64,000 nt of DNA from Rhodoblastus sp963703385 (GCA_963703385.1 OY969816.1:124001-188000), one strand, 5' to 3'. Counted from the first letter of the stretch, positions 7,820 to 16,895 are shown. Translations and numbers: made by a program. Notes: generated from the sequence alone by a model not told the origin.

Positions 7820-8422
7820 ATGCCTGCTCGCGATGCGCCATTCCCGCCGGCCCGCACACGCGCGGCCCGGTCCGCATGGGCCTTGGCGTTCTGGCTCGCG
7901 GGTTTTGGCGCCGCCTCGGCGCAGGCGGGCGATCTCTCCTATTTTTCCGGCAGTTTCCGTGGCCCCGGCTACGTTGTTGCAGACGATGGCGCGCGCAAGA
8001 ATCTGGAGTGCCGCGCGAGCGGCGAAACGGCGAAAGACGGCGGCGTCCTGTCGCAGAACATCGCCTGCGAGTCGGGGGCCTACAAATTCGACCTGCGCGC
8101 CCAATATGTCGCCGACGGCGTGGAGGCGCGCGGTTTTTGGCGCGAGGCGACGCGCGGCGCTTCCGGCGCCGCTTCGGGAAAGATCGTCGGGCAGGGGTTT
8201 TCGGGCTCCAGTGAAGCCAAGGGGTTCTCGGGACGGTTCAAGCTCCACGCCGGCCCCCGCAAGCTGATCTTCACCTTCTGGCCCGAGGACGGCAAGCCGG
8301 CGCGCGTTCATGGCGCGCTCGCCCGCAAGAGCATGACCGGCGGGGCGGCGCCCGCCGCGGGCGCGGAGCCCCGCGGTTCGCAGCAAAGCCAGGGAACCGC
8401 GGGCCTGAAGCTGCTGAACTAG
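7820..8422 (+). CDS. Secreted hypothetical protein
   Basis: A 200-residue protein with an N-terminal signal peptide (ALAFWLAGFGAASAQA, cleavage near residue 36). The mature part is beta-rich (GDLSYFSGSFRGPGYVVADD, YKFDLRAQYVADG) with two Cys residues and a low-complexity tail. It resembles small periplasmic proteins of Hyphomicrobiales of unknown function. The stop codon lies at the edge of a dispersed repeat copy. Confidence 0.6.
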   Translation: MPARDAPFPPARTRAARSAWALAFWLAGFGAASAQAGDLSYFSGSFRGPGYVVADDGARKNLECRASGETAKDGGVLSQNIACESGAYKFDLRAQYVADGVEARGFWREATRGASGAASGKIVGQGFSGSSEAKGFSGRFKLHAGPRKLIFTFWPEDGKPARVHGALARKSMTGGAAPAAGAEPRGSQQSQGTAGLKLLN

Positions 8423-8521
8423 CGCATAGTCCCGAAAAGTCGATCGGCTTTTCGGATCAGAATATGCGCCAAAACAATGAGATAAGACAGCGCGTTCGAC
8501 TCAACGATTTCCGAACGCGCT
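8421..8521 (+). repeat. Dispersed intergenic palindromic repeat, family 1, copy B
   Basis: The repeat reads GCGCATAGTCCCGAAAAGT, then CTTTTCGGATCAGAATATGC, an AAAACAATGAGATAAGACA spacer and GCGCGTTCG/CGAACGCGC arms. It is the inverse of the copy at 1041-1138 and diverges from it by scattered substitutions. It begins at the stop codon of the upstream gene. Confidence 0.75.
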
Positions 8522-8850
8522 TGTCTTATGATTTTCTGCGCCGCTGAGGCAAAAAGGGACCGCTGGGAGAGGGTGGTAGCCCTTTTCGAGCGGCGAGGGT
8601 CGGATCGGGAACGCGCTGACCGTTTGATGGGTCGAGTTAGAGTTTGATCGCCCTCGTCTTTTCCTTTGGCCTGGACGGCTGCCCGAGGGCGCTCTTGCAG
8701 ACGCCAATGATCTCCGACAGATCGAGGCTCTCGCGCGCACAGGCTGGAATGGAGCCGAGCGCGGCGCGCCCCGAGCGCCGCCGTCGGGAAGGAATCGTTT
8801 CCTGGTGTTATGATGGCTTTCGCTGTTGTCGGCCGATTCGAGGGCGGGTG
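8423..8850. other. Intergenic region with repeat and leader
   Basis: The first 100 bases are repeat copy B. The next 330 bases hold no gene I can support: the open frame that runs through them has no family features until the signal peptide that starts at 8851. Confidence 0.45.
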
Positions 8851-9315
8851 ATGAGACGAATTCATGTGGTCATTCTTGCGGCCTGCCTTTTCGGCGCCCA
8901 GAATGTTCGCGCGGAGAATCTCGGCGCGAATTGCGCTTTGGTCGGCGACGACGACCGCACGGCGCCGACCCCGGCGGAACTTGCGCCCAAGGCGGCGGCC
9001 TTGTTCGGCTTTCCTGCCGCCTCGGTCGGAGTGGTCGAGAAAAGCACGGTATACCGCTGCATGGGCGGCGCCGTCTGGCTGTGCAATTTCGGGGCGAATC
9101 TGACCTGCGCCAAGGCCGACGTCAGCCGCGCGTCGAAAGGCGCCGAGGCCTTTTGCCGCCAGAATCCAGGGGCGCGCGTCGTGCCCATGGCCGCGACCGG
9201 CCATGACACGATTTTCACCTGGGAATGCGTGGGCGAAAATCCCCGGATCACCAGCGCCGAACAGCTGGACGGGCGCGGCTTCATCGCCAATCAGTGGAAG
9301 CGGCTGGATCGCTGA
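8851..9315 (+). CDS. Secreted Cys-containing hypothetical protein
   Basis: A 154-residue protein with a signal peptide (RIHVVILAACLFGAQNVRA) and a mature region with paired cysteines (NCALVGDDD, YRCMGGAVWLCNFGANLTC, FCRQNPG, WECVGENP). The even spread of Cys suggests a disulfide-bonded periplasmic fold. The ATG after GAGGGCGGGTG is preferred over longer starts. It sits six bases before folA and may be co-transcribed with it. The function is unknown. Confidence 0.65.
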   Translation: MRRIHVVILAACLFGAQNVRAENLGANCALVGDDDRTAPTPAELAPKAAALFGFPAASVGVVEKSTVYRCMGGAVWLCNFGANLTCAKADVSRASKGAEAFCRQNPGARVVPMAATGHDTIFTWECVGENPRITSAEQLDGRGFIANQWKRLDR

Positions 9316-9321
9316 GGCCGC

Positions 9322-9876
9322 ATGGACAAGCCGCCGCCTCCTGCTCACGACCCGCCGCCGATTCCGCTGGTGGTCGTGGCGGCTCTCGCGCGCAATGGGG
9401 CCATCGGCCGGAACAATGCGCTGCCCTGGCGCGCGCCGAGCGATCTCAGGCGCTTCCGCGACCTCACCTGGGGGCGCCCCCTCATCATGGGCCGGAAGAC
9501 CTATCAATCCATCGGCGGGCCTTTGCCCGGACGCGAGACGATCGTGCTGACCCGCGACCCAACCTTTCTCGCCGAGGGGAGGCCAGAGCATGTTCATCTG
9601 GCCAAGGATTTCGACGCGGCGCTGGCGCTGGCGGCCGATCTTGCGCGCGCCATGGGCGCAAGCGAGGCCATACTCGCCGGCGGCGCGCAGCTCTTTGATC
9701 TCGGCCTGCCGCGTGCGAAATTCCTGCGCCTCACCCTGGTCGATTGCGCGCCCGAGGCCGATTCGTTCTTTCCCGAGATCGACTGGCGGCAGTGGCGGGA
9801 AGTGCGGCGCGAGCGCCCGCCGCGCGGCGCCGGAGACGAATTCGCTCTCGAATTCGTCGATTACCAACACCTTTGA
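9322..9876 (+). CDS. folA: Dihydrofolate reductase
   Basis: A 184-residue DHFR reducing dihydrofolate to tetrahydrofolate with NADPH. Visible family landmarks are VVAALARNGAIGRNNALPWR (Met20-loop region), the substrate-site Asp in APSDLRRFRDLT, MGRKTYQSIG, LPGRETIVLTR, and the NADPH loop ILAGGAQLF. The N-terminus has a short Pro-rich extension. In many Hyphomicrobiales folA precedes hflK as here; the usual upstream thyA is absent, so thymidylate synthase must be elsewhere. Confidence 0.93.
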   Translation: MDKPPPPAHDPPPIPLVVVAALARNGAIGRNNALPWRAPSDLRRFRDLTWGRPLIMGRKTYQSIGGPLPGRETIVLTRDPTFLAEGRPEHVHLAKDFDAALALAADLARAMGASEAILAGGAQLFDLGLPRAKFLRLTLVDCAPEADSFFPEIDWRQWREVRRERPPRGAGDEFALEFVDYQHL

Positions 9877-9960
9877 TCGCGGATTGTGCGCCCTCGGAGC
9901 GCACTCTATATAGGTTCGGTCGGCGCGGATGATGAAGCGGCCGAAAAATTCGAGGATCTG

Positions 9961-11163
9961 ATGCCCTGGAGCAAACCGGGTGGCGAAGAGCCGCCGAAGC
10001 CGGAAGAGAACAATCCTTCCGATGGCAAGCGCGACAACGGGCGCGGTCCGTGGGGCCCCGCGGGGCAGGGCGGCTCGAACAACGGCAATCCCTGGGGCGC
10101 GCCAGGCGGCGGTCATAACCCTGGAGGCAATCCCTTCGGCGGCGGCTCCGGCCGTCCCGATCTCGAAGCCCTGGTGCGCAAGGCGCAGCAAAAGCTCCGC
10201 GACCTCACCTCGGGCGATTTTTCCCCGCGCGTCGTGCTGCTGATCGCGGCGGCGGTCTGCGCGCTGTGGCTCGCCAGCGGCTTCTACACCATCGATCCCA
10301 ACCAGATCGGCCTCAATCTCGTGTTCGGGCGCTATGTCGGCAAGACCCTGCCGGGGCTGAACTACAACTGGCCGGAGCCGGTCGGCGAGGTGCTCAAGCT
10401 CAATGTCACCGACCGCAATTCGATCGACATCGGTTCGCTCGGCCGCGCCGACCAGCCTGGCGCGGTCGAAGTGCCGGAAGAAAGCCTGATGCTCACCGGC
10501 GACGAGAACATTGCCGATCTGAAATTCCGGGTGATCTGGCAGATCGACCCGGCCCATCCCGAATATTTCGCCTTCAACATCAAGAACCAGGGCGAGACCA
10601 TCAAGGCGGTCGCCGAGAGCGTGATGCGCGACATCGTCGGCCGCACCCAGATCCAGCCGCTGCTGACCGTGGCGCGCAAGGTGATCGAGCCGGAGGCGCA
10701 ACAGGCGATGCAGAAAGTGCTCGATTCCTATGGCGCCGGCGTCGAAATCCTCCAGGTGCAGCTGCTTTCGGTCGATCCGCCGCCCACCGTCATCGCCGCC
10801 TTCCGCGACGTGACCGCGGCCCAGCAGGATCGCAGCCGCTTCGTCAACGAGGCGCAGGGCGAGGCCAATTCCATCGTGCCGAACGCGCGCGGCGAGGCCG
10901 CCCGCATCCTCAACGCCGCCGAGGCCTATCGCGCCCAGACGGTGGCCGAGGCGCGCGGCCAGGCGGCGCGCTACTCAAAAGTGTTCGGCGAATATCAGAA
11001 GGCGCCGGATGTGACGCGCGAGCGGCTCTATCTCGAAACCATGGAGCGTGTGCTCGGCTCCGGCGACAAGATCATCCTCGACCGCAATTCGCCGACCACG
11101 CCGCTGCTGCCGCTGGCGCCGTTCGCGACCGAGAGCAAACCCGCGCCGGGAGGCAATCCATGA
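9961..11163 (+). CDS. hflK: FtsH protease modulator HflK
   Basis: A 400-residue membrane-anchored SPFH protein. It has a Gly/Asn/Pro-rich cytoplasmic N-terminus (residues 1-60), one membrane helix (VVLLIAAAVCALWLASGFYT), then the band-7 domain from FYTIDPNQIGLNLVFGRYVG and a C-terminal coiled coil rich in Ala/Glu/Arg. HflK and HflC form a periplasmic cage around FtsH and regulate membrane protein degradation. The start at 9961 gives the family N-terminus (MPWSKPGG). The stop overlaps the hflC start (ATGA), showing tight coupling. Confidence 0.93.
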   Translation: MPWSKPGGEEPPKPEENNPSDGKRDNGRGPWGPAGQGGSNNGNPWGAPGGGHNPGGNPFGGGSGRPDLEALVRKAQQKLRDLTSGDFSPRVVLLIAAAVCALWLASGFYTIDPNQIGLNLVFGRYVGKTLPGLNYNWPEPVGEVLKLNVTDRNSIDIGSLGRADQPGAVEVPEESLMLTGDENIADLKFRVIWQIDPAHPEYFAFNIKNQGETIKAVAESVMRDIVGRTQIQPLLTVARKVIEPEAQQAMQKVLDSYGAGVEILQVQLLSVDPPPTVIAAFRDVTAAQQDRSRFVNEAQGEANSIVPNARGEAARILNAAEAYRAQTVAEARGQAARYSKVFGEYQKAPDVTRERLYLETMERVLGSGDKIILDRNSPTTPLLPLAPFATESKPAPGGNP

Positions 11164-12050
11164 ACACTCCCAGGCTGATCGCGATACTCGCCGGCGCCGT
11201 CTTGCTGCTGCTGCTGGCGCTGTCCTCCACCTTCGAAGTCAACCAGATCGAGCAGGCGTTGCTGTTGCGCTTCGGCGCGCCGGCGCCGGGGCGTGGCCTC
11301 ATCACCGAGCCGGGGCTGCATTTCAAATGGCCGCTGATCGAAACCGTCGTCTACATCGACAAGCGCATCCTCGATCTCGAATCGCCCAAGCAGGAGATTC
11401 TCGCTTCCGACAACCAGCGCCTCGAAGTGGACGCTTTCGTGCGCTATCGCATCGCCGACGCGCTGAAATTCTATCAGACGGTGGGCAGCGTGTCGCGCGC
11501 CGACAACCAGCTCGCCTCGGTGCTCAATTCCGCTTTGCGCCGCGTTCTCGGCGACGCCACCCAGACCCAGATCGTGCGCGAGGAACGCAACGCGCTGACC
11601 GCGAAAATCCGCGACGCGGTCAACACCCAGGCCGAACGTTTCGGAATCGCCATCGTGGACGCGCGCATCCGCCGGGTCGATCTGCCGCTGCAGATTTCCG
11701 AGAAAGTGTTCGACCGCATGAGCACCGAGCGCGCGCGCGAGGCCAAGGAATATCGCGCGCTCGGCCAGCAGGAGGCGCAGCAGATTCGCGCCGCCGCCCG
11801 GCGCGACGCGACCGTGATCGTCGCCGACGCCCAGCAGAAGGGCGACACCATGCGCGGCGAGGGCGAGGCGGAGCGCGCCCGCGTCTTCGCCGAGGTTTTT
11901 GGCAAGGACCAGGATTTCTTCGCCTTCTACCGTTCGATGCAGGCTTATGACGCGGCGCTGGAAGACAAGGGTGCGCGCTTCGTGATCTCGCCGCGTTCGG
12001 ATTTCTTCCGCTTTTTCGACAATCCCTCGGGCAAGGCGGCCAAGCCGTGA
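11160..12050 (+). CDS. hflC: FtsH protease modulator HflC
   Basis: A 296-residue partner of HflK. An N-terminal membrane helix (LIAILAGAVLLLLLALSSTF) is followed by the band-7 domain (VNQIEQALLLRFGAPAPGRG, then DKRILDLESPKQEILASDNQ) and a helical C-terminus (EKVFDRMSTERAREAKEYRA). The C-terminal tail ends with RSDFFRFF, as in other HflC proteins. The next gene, degP, starts 22 bases downstream, forming a membrane and envelope quality-control operon. Confidence 0.93.
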   Translation: MNTPRLIAILAGAVLLLLLALSSTFEVNQIEQALLLRFGAPAPGRGLITEPGLHFKWPLIETVVYIDKRILDLESPKQEILASDNQRLEVDAFVRYRIADALKFYQTVGSVSRADNQLASVLNSALRRVLGDATQTQIVREERNALTAKIRDAVNTQAERFGIAIVDARIRRVDLPLQISEKVFDRMSTERAREAKEYRALGQQEAQQIRAAARRDATVIVADAQQKGDTMRGEGEAERARVFAEVFGKDQDFFAFYRSMQAYDAALEDKGARFVISPRSDFFRFFDNPSGKAAKP

Positions 12051-12072
12051 CGCGCCCACAGCGAGATCGAAG

Positions 12073-13581
12073 ATGATCGTTCAGAAGGTGATCGTTCAGA
12101 AGATGATCATTCACTTCGCGAAAATTCCCGCTGCGCGCCGGCTGCTGGCGGGCCTTGCTTTCACTGGCGCGCTGGCCTTCGCGGCGCCGGCCTGCGCGGG
12201 TCGCGCGCCGGACTCCTTCGCGGACCTCGCCGCGGCCGTCACGCCGGCGGTGGTCAATATTTCCGCGACTCAGGTCGATGAGGAAAAGGACGCCGACGCG
12301 CGAAAGCTGCCGCCCGGCGCGTCGCCCGACCAGATGTTCGACGAATTCATGAAACGCCATCGCGCTCGCCGCGGCGAGCGGGAAGGGCGCGGCTCCAGCT
12401 CGCTCGGTTCGGGCTTCGTGATCGATCCTTCCGGCGTCATCGTCACCAACAATCACGTCATCGACGGCGACAATGACATCGAGGTGATCTTTACCGACGG
12501 GACGAAGCTGAAAGCGAAGGTCGTCGGCGTGGACGCCAAGGTCGATATCGCCGTGCTGCGGGTGCATCCGTCCAGACCGCTGGCCGCGGTGAATTTCGGC
12601 GACAGCGACAAGGTCCGCGTCGGCGACTGGGTGCTCGCGGTGGGCAATCCCTTCGCTCTCGGCGGCTCGGTGACCGCCGGCATCATTTCGGCGAAGGGCC
12701 GCAACATCGACAGCGGCCCCTATGACAATTTCCTGCAGACCGACGCCGCCATCAACAAGGGCAATTCGGGCGGGCCTTTGTTCGACATGGCGGGCGAGGT
12801 CATCGGCGTCAACACCGCGATCCTGTCGCCCTCCGGCGGATCGATCGGCATCGGCTTCGCCACGCCCTCGAACACCGCCAGGCCGGTGATCGACCAGCTG
12901 ATCAAATATGGCGAGACCCGCCGCGGCTGGCTCGGGGTGCGCATACAGAACGTGGACGACGCCATCGCCGAGAGCCTGGGGCTCGGAAAGGCGCGCGGCG
13001 CGCTGATCGACGGCGTCGACGAAGACGGCCCCTCGGCGCATGTTGGCTTCAGGCCCGGCGACGTCATCGTCTCGTTCGACGGCAAAACAATCGGCGACGC
13101 CCGCGAATTGCCCAAGATCGCCGCCTTGACGCCGGTCGGCAAGGACGTCGAGATCGTGGTGATCCGCGACGGCAAGGAGCTGACCAGGAAGGTCACCCTG
13201 GGCCGGCTCGAGGAACGCGACGCCCACGCCGCGAAAGCCGCGAAGGAACCGACGGAAAAGCGCGCGCCGAAAGGGGAAAAGGCCCATGTGCTGGGCATGG
13301 ACGTCATGTCCTTGTCCGACGCTGTGCGCGGAAAATTCCAGATCAGGGACAGCGTCAGGACGGGCGTCGCCGTGGTCGGCGTCGACGCCGATTCGCCCGC
13401 CGCGGATCAGCATGTTGCGCCCGGCGACGTCATCCTCGAAATCAACCGCCGGCCAATCGACGCCCCGAAGGATGTCGCCGCCGAAACGGCCGCCGCCAAG
13501 GCGCAGGGACGCAAGACCGCGCTGCTTCTGATCGCCAACGCCCAAGGTCAGGCGCGGTTCCTGGCGCTGGCGTTGAATTGA
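12073..13581 (+). CDS. degP: Periplasmic serine endoprotease DegP/HtrA family
   Basis: A 502-residue DegP/HtrA protease-chaperone. It has a signal peptide (AGLAFTGALAFAAPACA), a trypsin-like domain with triad His128 (TNNHVI), Asp158 (KVDIAVL) and Ser232 (GNSGGPLF), and two PDZ domains (about 285-370 and 420-490), a normal architecture. The start is uncertain: a 15-base unit repeats at the gene head, giving in-frame starts at 12073, 12088 (GTG) and 12103. The last of these gives a more compact signal peptide. It is probably in an operon with hflKC. Confidence 0.9.
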   Translation: MIVQKVIVQKMIIHFAKIPAARRLLAGLAFTGALAFAAPACAGRAPDSFADLAAAVTPAVVNISATQVDEEKDADARKLPPGASPDQMFDEFMKRHRARRGEREGRGSSSLGSGFVIDPSGVIVTNNHVIDGDNDIEVIFTDGTKLKAKVVGVDAKVDIAVLRVHPSRPLAAVNFGDSDKVRVGDWVLAVGNPFALGGSVTAGIISAKGRNIDSGPYDNFLQTDAAINKGNSGGPLFDMAGEVIGVNTAILSPSGGSIGIGFATPSNTARPVIDQLIKYGETRRGWLGVRIQNVDDAIAESLGLGKARGALIDGVDEDGPSAHVGFRPGDVIVSFDGKTIGDARELPKIAALTPVGKDVEIVVIRDGKELTRKVTLGRLEERDAHAAKAAKEPTEKRAPKGEKAHVLGMDVMSLSDAVRGKFQIRDSVRTGVAVVGVDADSPAADQHVAPGDVILEINRRPIDAPKDVAAETAAAKAQGRKTALLLIANAQGQARFLALALN

Positions 13582-13761
13582 CGGCGCTTGTTCGAGGCGA
13601 CAATTCGAGCTTTTCCTTATCCGCAAAGCAAAACGGACGGTAGGTTCGCGCCGCGGTGGCGATGATCGGACATAACGCCCGAGGCCTGCTCGGGGTCTAC
13701 GTCGGCCGATCCGAATGACGCGGGTTCATGGACCAGACGTCCGACTGGCGCCGCCGGGAAC

Positions 13762-15213
13762 TCAGAACCCCTGGTGCGCGAGTTCGCCCCACAAGGCGAA
13801 AGTCTCTTGCAGATCGTCGGCGAGCGGCCGGAAAGCCTCGCTGAAATTCCGGCCCTCGGCCAGCCGTTCGGCCACGTCATTGACCAATGGCGCGCTCAAG
13901 CCCAGGCGTAGGGCCTTGCGGGCGCCGATCAATACCGGAGCGCCGAGGCGAACCGGGCGGCGGCGCGCGGCGCGGGGCGCCGCCCGCTCCGCCGGGTCGG
14001 CGAGGGCGCGGCGCAGCTTTTCCGCCTTGATCGCGCGTCCGCGCTCGTCGAAGGTCAGGATCGGCAGCAGGACCGGCGCGCCATCCCCCGCAAATCGGAA
14101 ATCCGCCGTCTTGAGCAAGGGCGAGGCCGCGAGATGGCGATGGACCTCGCGCGAGAAGGCGGCGGCGATGGACGCGCGCAGGCCGGGTTCGATGGCGAAA
14201 AAGCTTTCGAGTTCGGCGAGCGCGGCTTCCCAGCGCAAGCCAAGCCGAAGGTCGGCGAGCAGCGCGAAATCGCCGCGCCACCGTTCGCGCAACAGCGGCG
14301 GCCAGTCCATCGCGGCGGAAAAAGCGGCGAGCGCGCCGGGCAGGTCGAAAGCGCCGATCCTTGCGACAAGCGCTCGCGGCAGGAGCAAGGCCGCGGCGCC
14401 TTTCGGCCCGCCGGCGAAAGTCGCGCCCGACAGCAGGACGGCGCGGCCGGACGCAAGATCGGCGGCGATTGTCTCGCGTTCGCCGCGCATCTGCCGGGCG
14501 TCGATCAGGACCGTCAGGCGTCCGGGAAAATCCTGCTCCAGCCGCGCGACGCAGGCGCGCGACGGCCCCAAAAGTCCGGTTTCGGAACAATCGGCCACAT
14601 GAAGTGCGACATGAGCGCCCGACGCGACCGCCTCGCCGACGTGGCGCGCCGATTCGGCGTCGATCTCTGCAATCGGCAGGGCGAGGCCATAGCGGTCGCG
14701 CAGCGGAAAAGCCCGCGCCGGCGGGCCGCCGCCTTCCGGCCGTTCGGGCGGCGCGGCGGCGACATGGGCGACCGGGCGCGGCGTCGCGGCGCGGGTCAGC
14801 GCGTCGAACAGCAATTCCGCTTCGGCGACCGAGGCGGCGAGCACGGTTTCGCAGCCGGGCGCATCGAACAGGGCGGCAAGGCGGCGGCGCAGTTCGTCGA
14901 ACCAACGGGGCAGGGCGCGCGCGGTTTGCGCGCCGATCGAGTGGGCGTAAGCGTCGCCGGCGGCTCGCGCGGCGCGCGCGGAAAGCCCGACCGCCTCGCA
15001 GGACGACAGCCAGATATCCTGCGCCGCATGACGGGGACCCGCGCCGGCCTCGGCCGATCTTTCGTCGGGGCTGAACAGGAGCAGGTCGAGAACGGCGCCG
15101 CCGCGGGCGCGATCCGGGCTCGCCGGCGCGACCGCGCGCGCGGGTCCGGGCGCCGAGGGTCCGGGCGCCGAGGGTTCGGGCGCAGAGGGGAAGGTCGGGA
15201 TGGGTCTGTTCAC
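13762..15213 (-). CDS. Aminotransferase-fold protein lacking the PLP lysine
   Basis: A 483-residue protein with a Pro/Ala-rich N-terminus. Residues 60-400 look like a fold-type I PLP enzyme of the class V/cysteine-desulfurase kind: LTVLIDARQMR matches the Asp strand that contacts the cofactor ring, and SGATFAGGPKG matches the Schiff-base segment (SGHK-x-x-GPKG). The catalytic Lys is replaced by Thr. This suggests a non-PLP function, for example binding or regulation, although the alignment was made by eye. It is flanked by unrelated genes and no substrate is apparent. Confidence 0.5.
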   Translation of the reverse strand: MNRPIPTFPSAPEPSAPGPSAPGPARAVAPASPDRARGGAVLDLLLFSPDERSAEAGAGPRHAAQDIWLSSCEAVGLSARAARAAGDAYAHSIGAQTARALPRWFDELRRRLAALFDAPGCETVLAASVAEAELLFDALTRAATPRPVAHVAAAPPERPEGGGPPARAFPLRDRYGLALPIAEIDAESARHVGEAVASGAHVALHVADCSETGLLGPSRACVARLEQDFPGRLTVLIDARQMRGERETIAADLASGRAVLLSGATFAGGPKGAAALLLPRALVARIGAFDLPGALAAFSAAMDWPPLLRERWRGDFALLADLRLGLRWEAALAELESFFAIEPGLRASIAAAFSREVHRHLAASPLLKTADFRFAGDGAPVLLPILTFDERGRAIKAEKLRRALADPAERAAPRAARRRPVRLGAPVLIGARKALRLGLSAPLVNDVAERLAEGRNFSEAFRPLADDLQETFALWGELAHQGF

Positions 15214-15381
15214 GGAAATTTCCCGCGCGCCGGCTCGCGGCCCTGATTTCCTCCTACGCGCGAGGCGCTGAAAAATGGTTAATTTTTTCTGGCTCCACCG
15301 CTTCGGTGGGGGTGAAATTTACTCACCAGCGCCAACGGTCCCGGTTGGCTTGAGCAGGTTTCGTTCAAGGGGACGGTTTCG

Positions 15382-15549
15382 ATGCGCGTTGTTCCCGCCG
15401 CGATCATTGCCTGTGCGTTGAGCGCGCCGGTCGCCCGGGCCAATGAAGCCGATTCTTTCGGCAAATCGCAACATGCGGCGCGCGGCTTTGTGTCGAAGGC
15501 CGGCCAATCCGGCGGCTTTTCCCTCCTTTCGTCGGATTCTTTTCATTGA
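15382..15549 (+). CDS. Small secreted protein (55 aa)
   Basis: An ATG at 15382 after AAGGGGACGG opens a 55-codon frame. The N-terminus is a compact signal peptide (MRVVPAAIIACALSAPVARA) with an Ala-x-Ala cleavage site, leaving a mature peptide of about 35 residues rich in Ser, Gly and Phe that ends SLLSSDSFH. There are no Cys residues. The ribosome site, codon use and signal peptide support a real gene; the function is unknown. Confidence 0.55.
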   Translation: MRVVPAAIIACALSAPVARANEADSFGKSQHAARGFVSKAGQSGGFSLLSSDSFH

Positions 15550-15603
15550 AAGCACGCAAAATGGCTTATCCTGTTCCGTGATTTGCACTCCGGGAGAGTA
15601 CGG

Positions 15604-16278
15604 ATGCGGGTGAAATTTCCTGTCTTTTCGATGTCGCCATGGTCGTATGGGCTGCTCGGCCTCGCACTTTTCGCGCTGGCGCCGGCTTTCTCTTCGTCGG
15701 TCCGCGCGCAAAGCGCCCAGTCCGAACCGGCGGCAAGCCCATCTTCCGCCCCGGTTCTTACCGGCTTCTGGACGGCCTATAACGACGACGGCAAGCCGGG
15801 CGGCGTCTTTTATTTCTACCAGAACGACGGTCTCTACGAGGGCCGGCTGGTCAAGGAAATCACTTATCCGGAAGACCCGCCTGAAAACCCGCTTTGCACC
15901 CATTGTCCCGGCGAAAAGAAGGACAAGCCGATGCTGGGGCTCGTCATCGTCTGGGGCATGAAGAAGCACGGCGAGGCCAAATACGAGGATGGCCACATTC
16001 TCGACCCGCGCAGCGGATCGGTGTGGAGCGCGCAGCTCGAAGTGACGCCGGATAATCAGAAGCTCAACTTGCGCGGCTATCTCGCCACGCCTTTACTGGG
16101 CCAGACCCGGGTGTGGACGCGCCTGCCCGACGACACCATGGCGCTGGCCGATATTCCCGGCGACCCCCTCCCGGGGCTCGCCGCGCCGCCGGCCAAGCCA
16201 ACGGCCAAGAAACACGCCCCCCATGACGCCGCGCATCCCGCCGCCGCGCACCCCGCCGCCGCGCCTCACTTGCCATAG
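15604..16278 (+). CDS. DUF2147-like secreted protein
   Basis: A 224-residue exported protein. After the signal peptide (LLGLALFALAPAFSSSVRAQ) comes a domain with landmarks of DUF2147: LTGFWTAYNDDGKPGGVFYF, GRLVKEITYPEDPPENPLC, LGLVIVWGMKKHG, DPRSGSVWSAQLEVTPD and RGYLATPLLGQTRVWTR. The tail is an Ala/Pro/His low-complexity stretch (AAHPAAAHPAAAPHLP). DUF2147 proteins are periplasmic and of unknown role. The ATG after GGGAGAGTACGG is chosen. Confidence 0.8.
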   Translation: MRVKFPVFSMSPWSYGLLGLALFALAPAFSSSVRAQSAQSEPAASPSSAPVLTGFWTAYNDDGKPGGVFYFYQNDGLYEGRLVKEITYPEDPPENPLCTHCPGEKKDKPMLGLVIVWGMKKHGEAKYEDGHILDPRSGSVWSAQLEVTPDNQKLNLRGYLATPLLGQTRVWTRLPDDTMALADIPGDPLPGLAAPPAKPTAKKHAPHDAAHPAAAHPAAAPHLP

Positions 16279-16289
16279 GGCCGCAGCTT

Positions 16290-16895
16290 TCAGGCCTGGA
16301 AACCGGGGCCTTCGGCAAGCAGCGACATACGGATCAGTTCGGACAGGCTTTGCGCCTGTGTCTTGTTCATCACATTGGCGCGGTGAGACTCCACCGTGCG
16401 CACGCTGACGCCAAGCTCATGGGCGATGGTCTTGTTGAGCTTGCCTTTCAGCAGGCCGTTCAGGACGTTCCTTTCACGGGTGGTGAGCTTTTCCAGTTTT
16501 TCCCGCGCCGCGACCGCATTGCCCCCGCCGTTTTTGGCGAGCGCCGCGCGCACCGACGACACCAGCAATTCGTCGTCGAAGGGCTTTTCGATGAAATCCA
16601 CGGCGCCGAGCTTCATGGCCTTGACCGCTTGCGGCACGTCGGCGAATGCGGTCATCAGCAGGATCGGCTGCCGCATGCGCCGCTTTTTCATGACGTCGAG
16701 CAGTTCGAACCCGGACATGCCCGGCATGCGCACGTCGCTGACGACGCAACCGGCGGGCGGCGTGTCGGAGTCGAGAAAATCCGCCGCCGAGCCATAGAGT
16801 CTGGTCTCGAAGCCGGCGCTCTGAAGCAGCAAGGAAAGCGAGTCGCCCACGCCGGCGTCGTCCTCGATGATGTGAACCATCTGTCCAGTGGTCAT
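16290..16895 (-). CDS. fixJ: FixJ-type response regulator
   Basis: A 201-residue two-domain regulator. The receiver domain carries the acidic pair Glu11-Asp12, the phospho-acceptor Asp54 (VVSDVRMPGMSG) and Lys in FIEKPFDDE. A LuxR/GerE-type helix-turn-helix follows (LTTRERNVLNGLLKGKLNKT, then IAHELGVSVRTVESHRANVM). This matches FixJ, which activates low-oxygen genes such as fixK and cytochrome oxidase genes when phosphorylated by FixL. It is divergent from the sensor kinase at 17210, its probable partner. A variant FixK-like box lies upstream at 17010-17023. Confidence 0.85.
   Translation of the reverse strand: MTTGQMVHIIEDDAGVGDSLSLLLQSAGFETRLYGSAADFLDSDTPPAGCVVSDVRMPGMSGFELLDVMKKRRMRQPILLMTAFADVPQAVKAMKLGAVDFIEKPFDDELLVSSVRAALAKNGGGNAVAAREKLEKLTTRERNVLNGLLKGKLNKTIAHELGVSVRTVESHRANVMNKTQAQSLSELIRMSLLAEGPGFQA

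Noticed and set aside
8419..10701. A minus-strand open frame of 760 codons over folA and hflK.
   Set aside because: The plus strand encodes clear FolA and HflK; the long antisense frame is an effect of high GC content and codon bias.
11620..13626. A minus-strand open frame of 668 codons over hflC and degP.
   Set aside because: It is a shadow of conserved plus-strand genes with all catalytic residues present.
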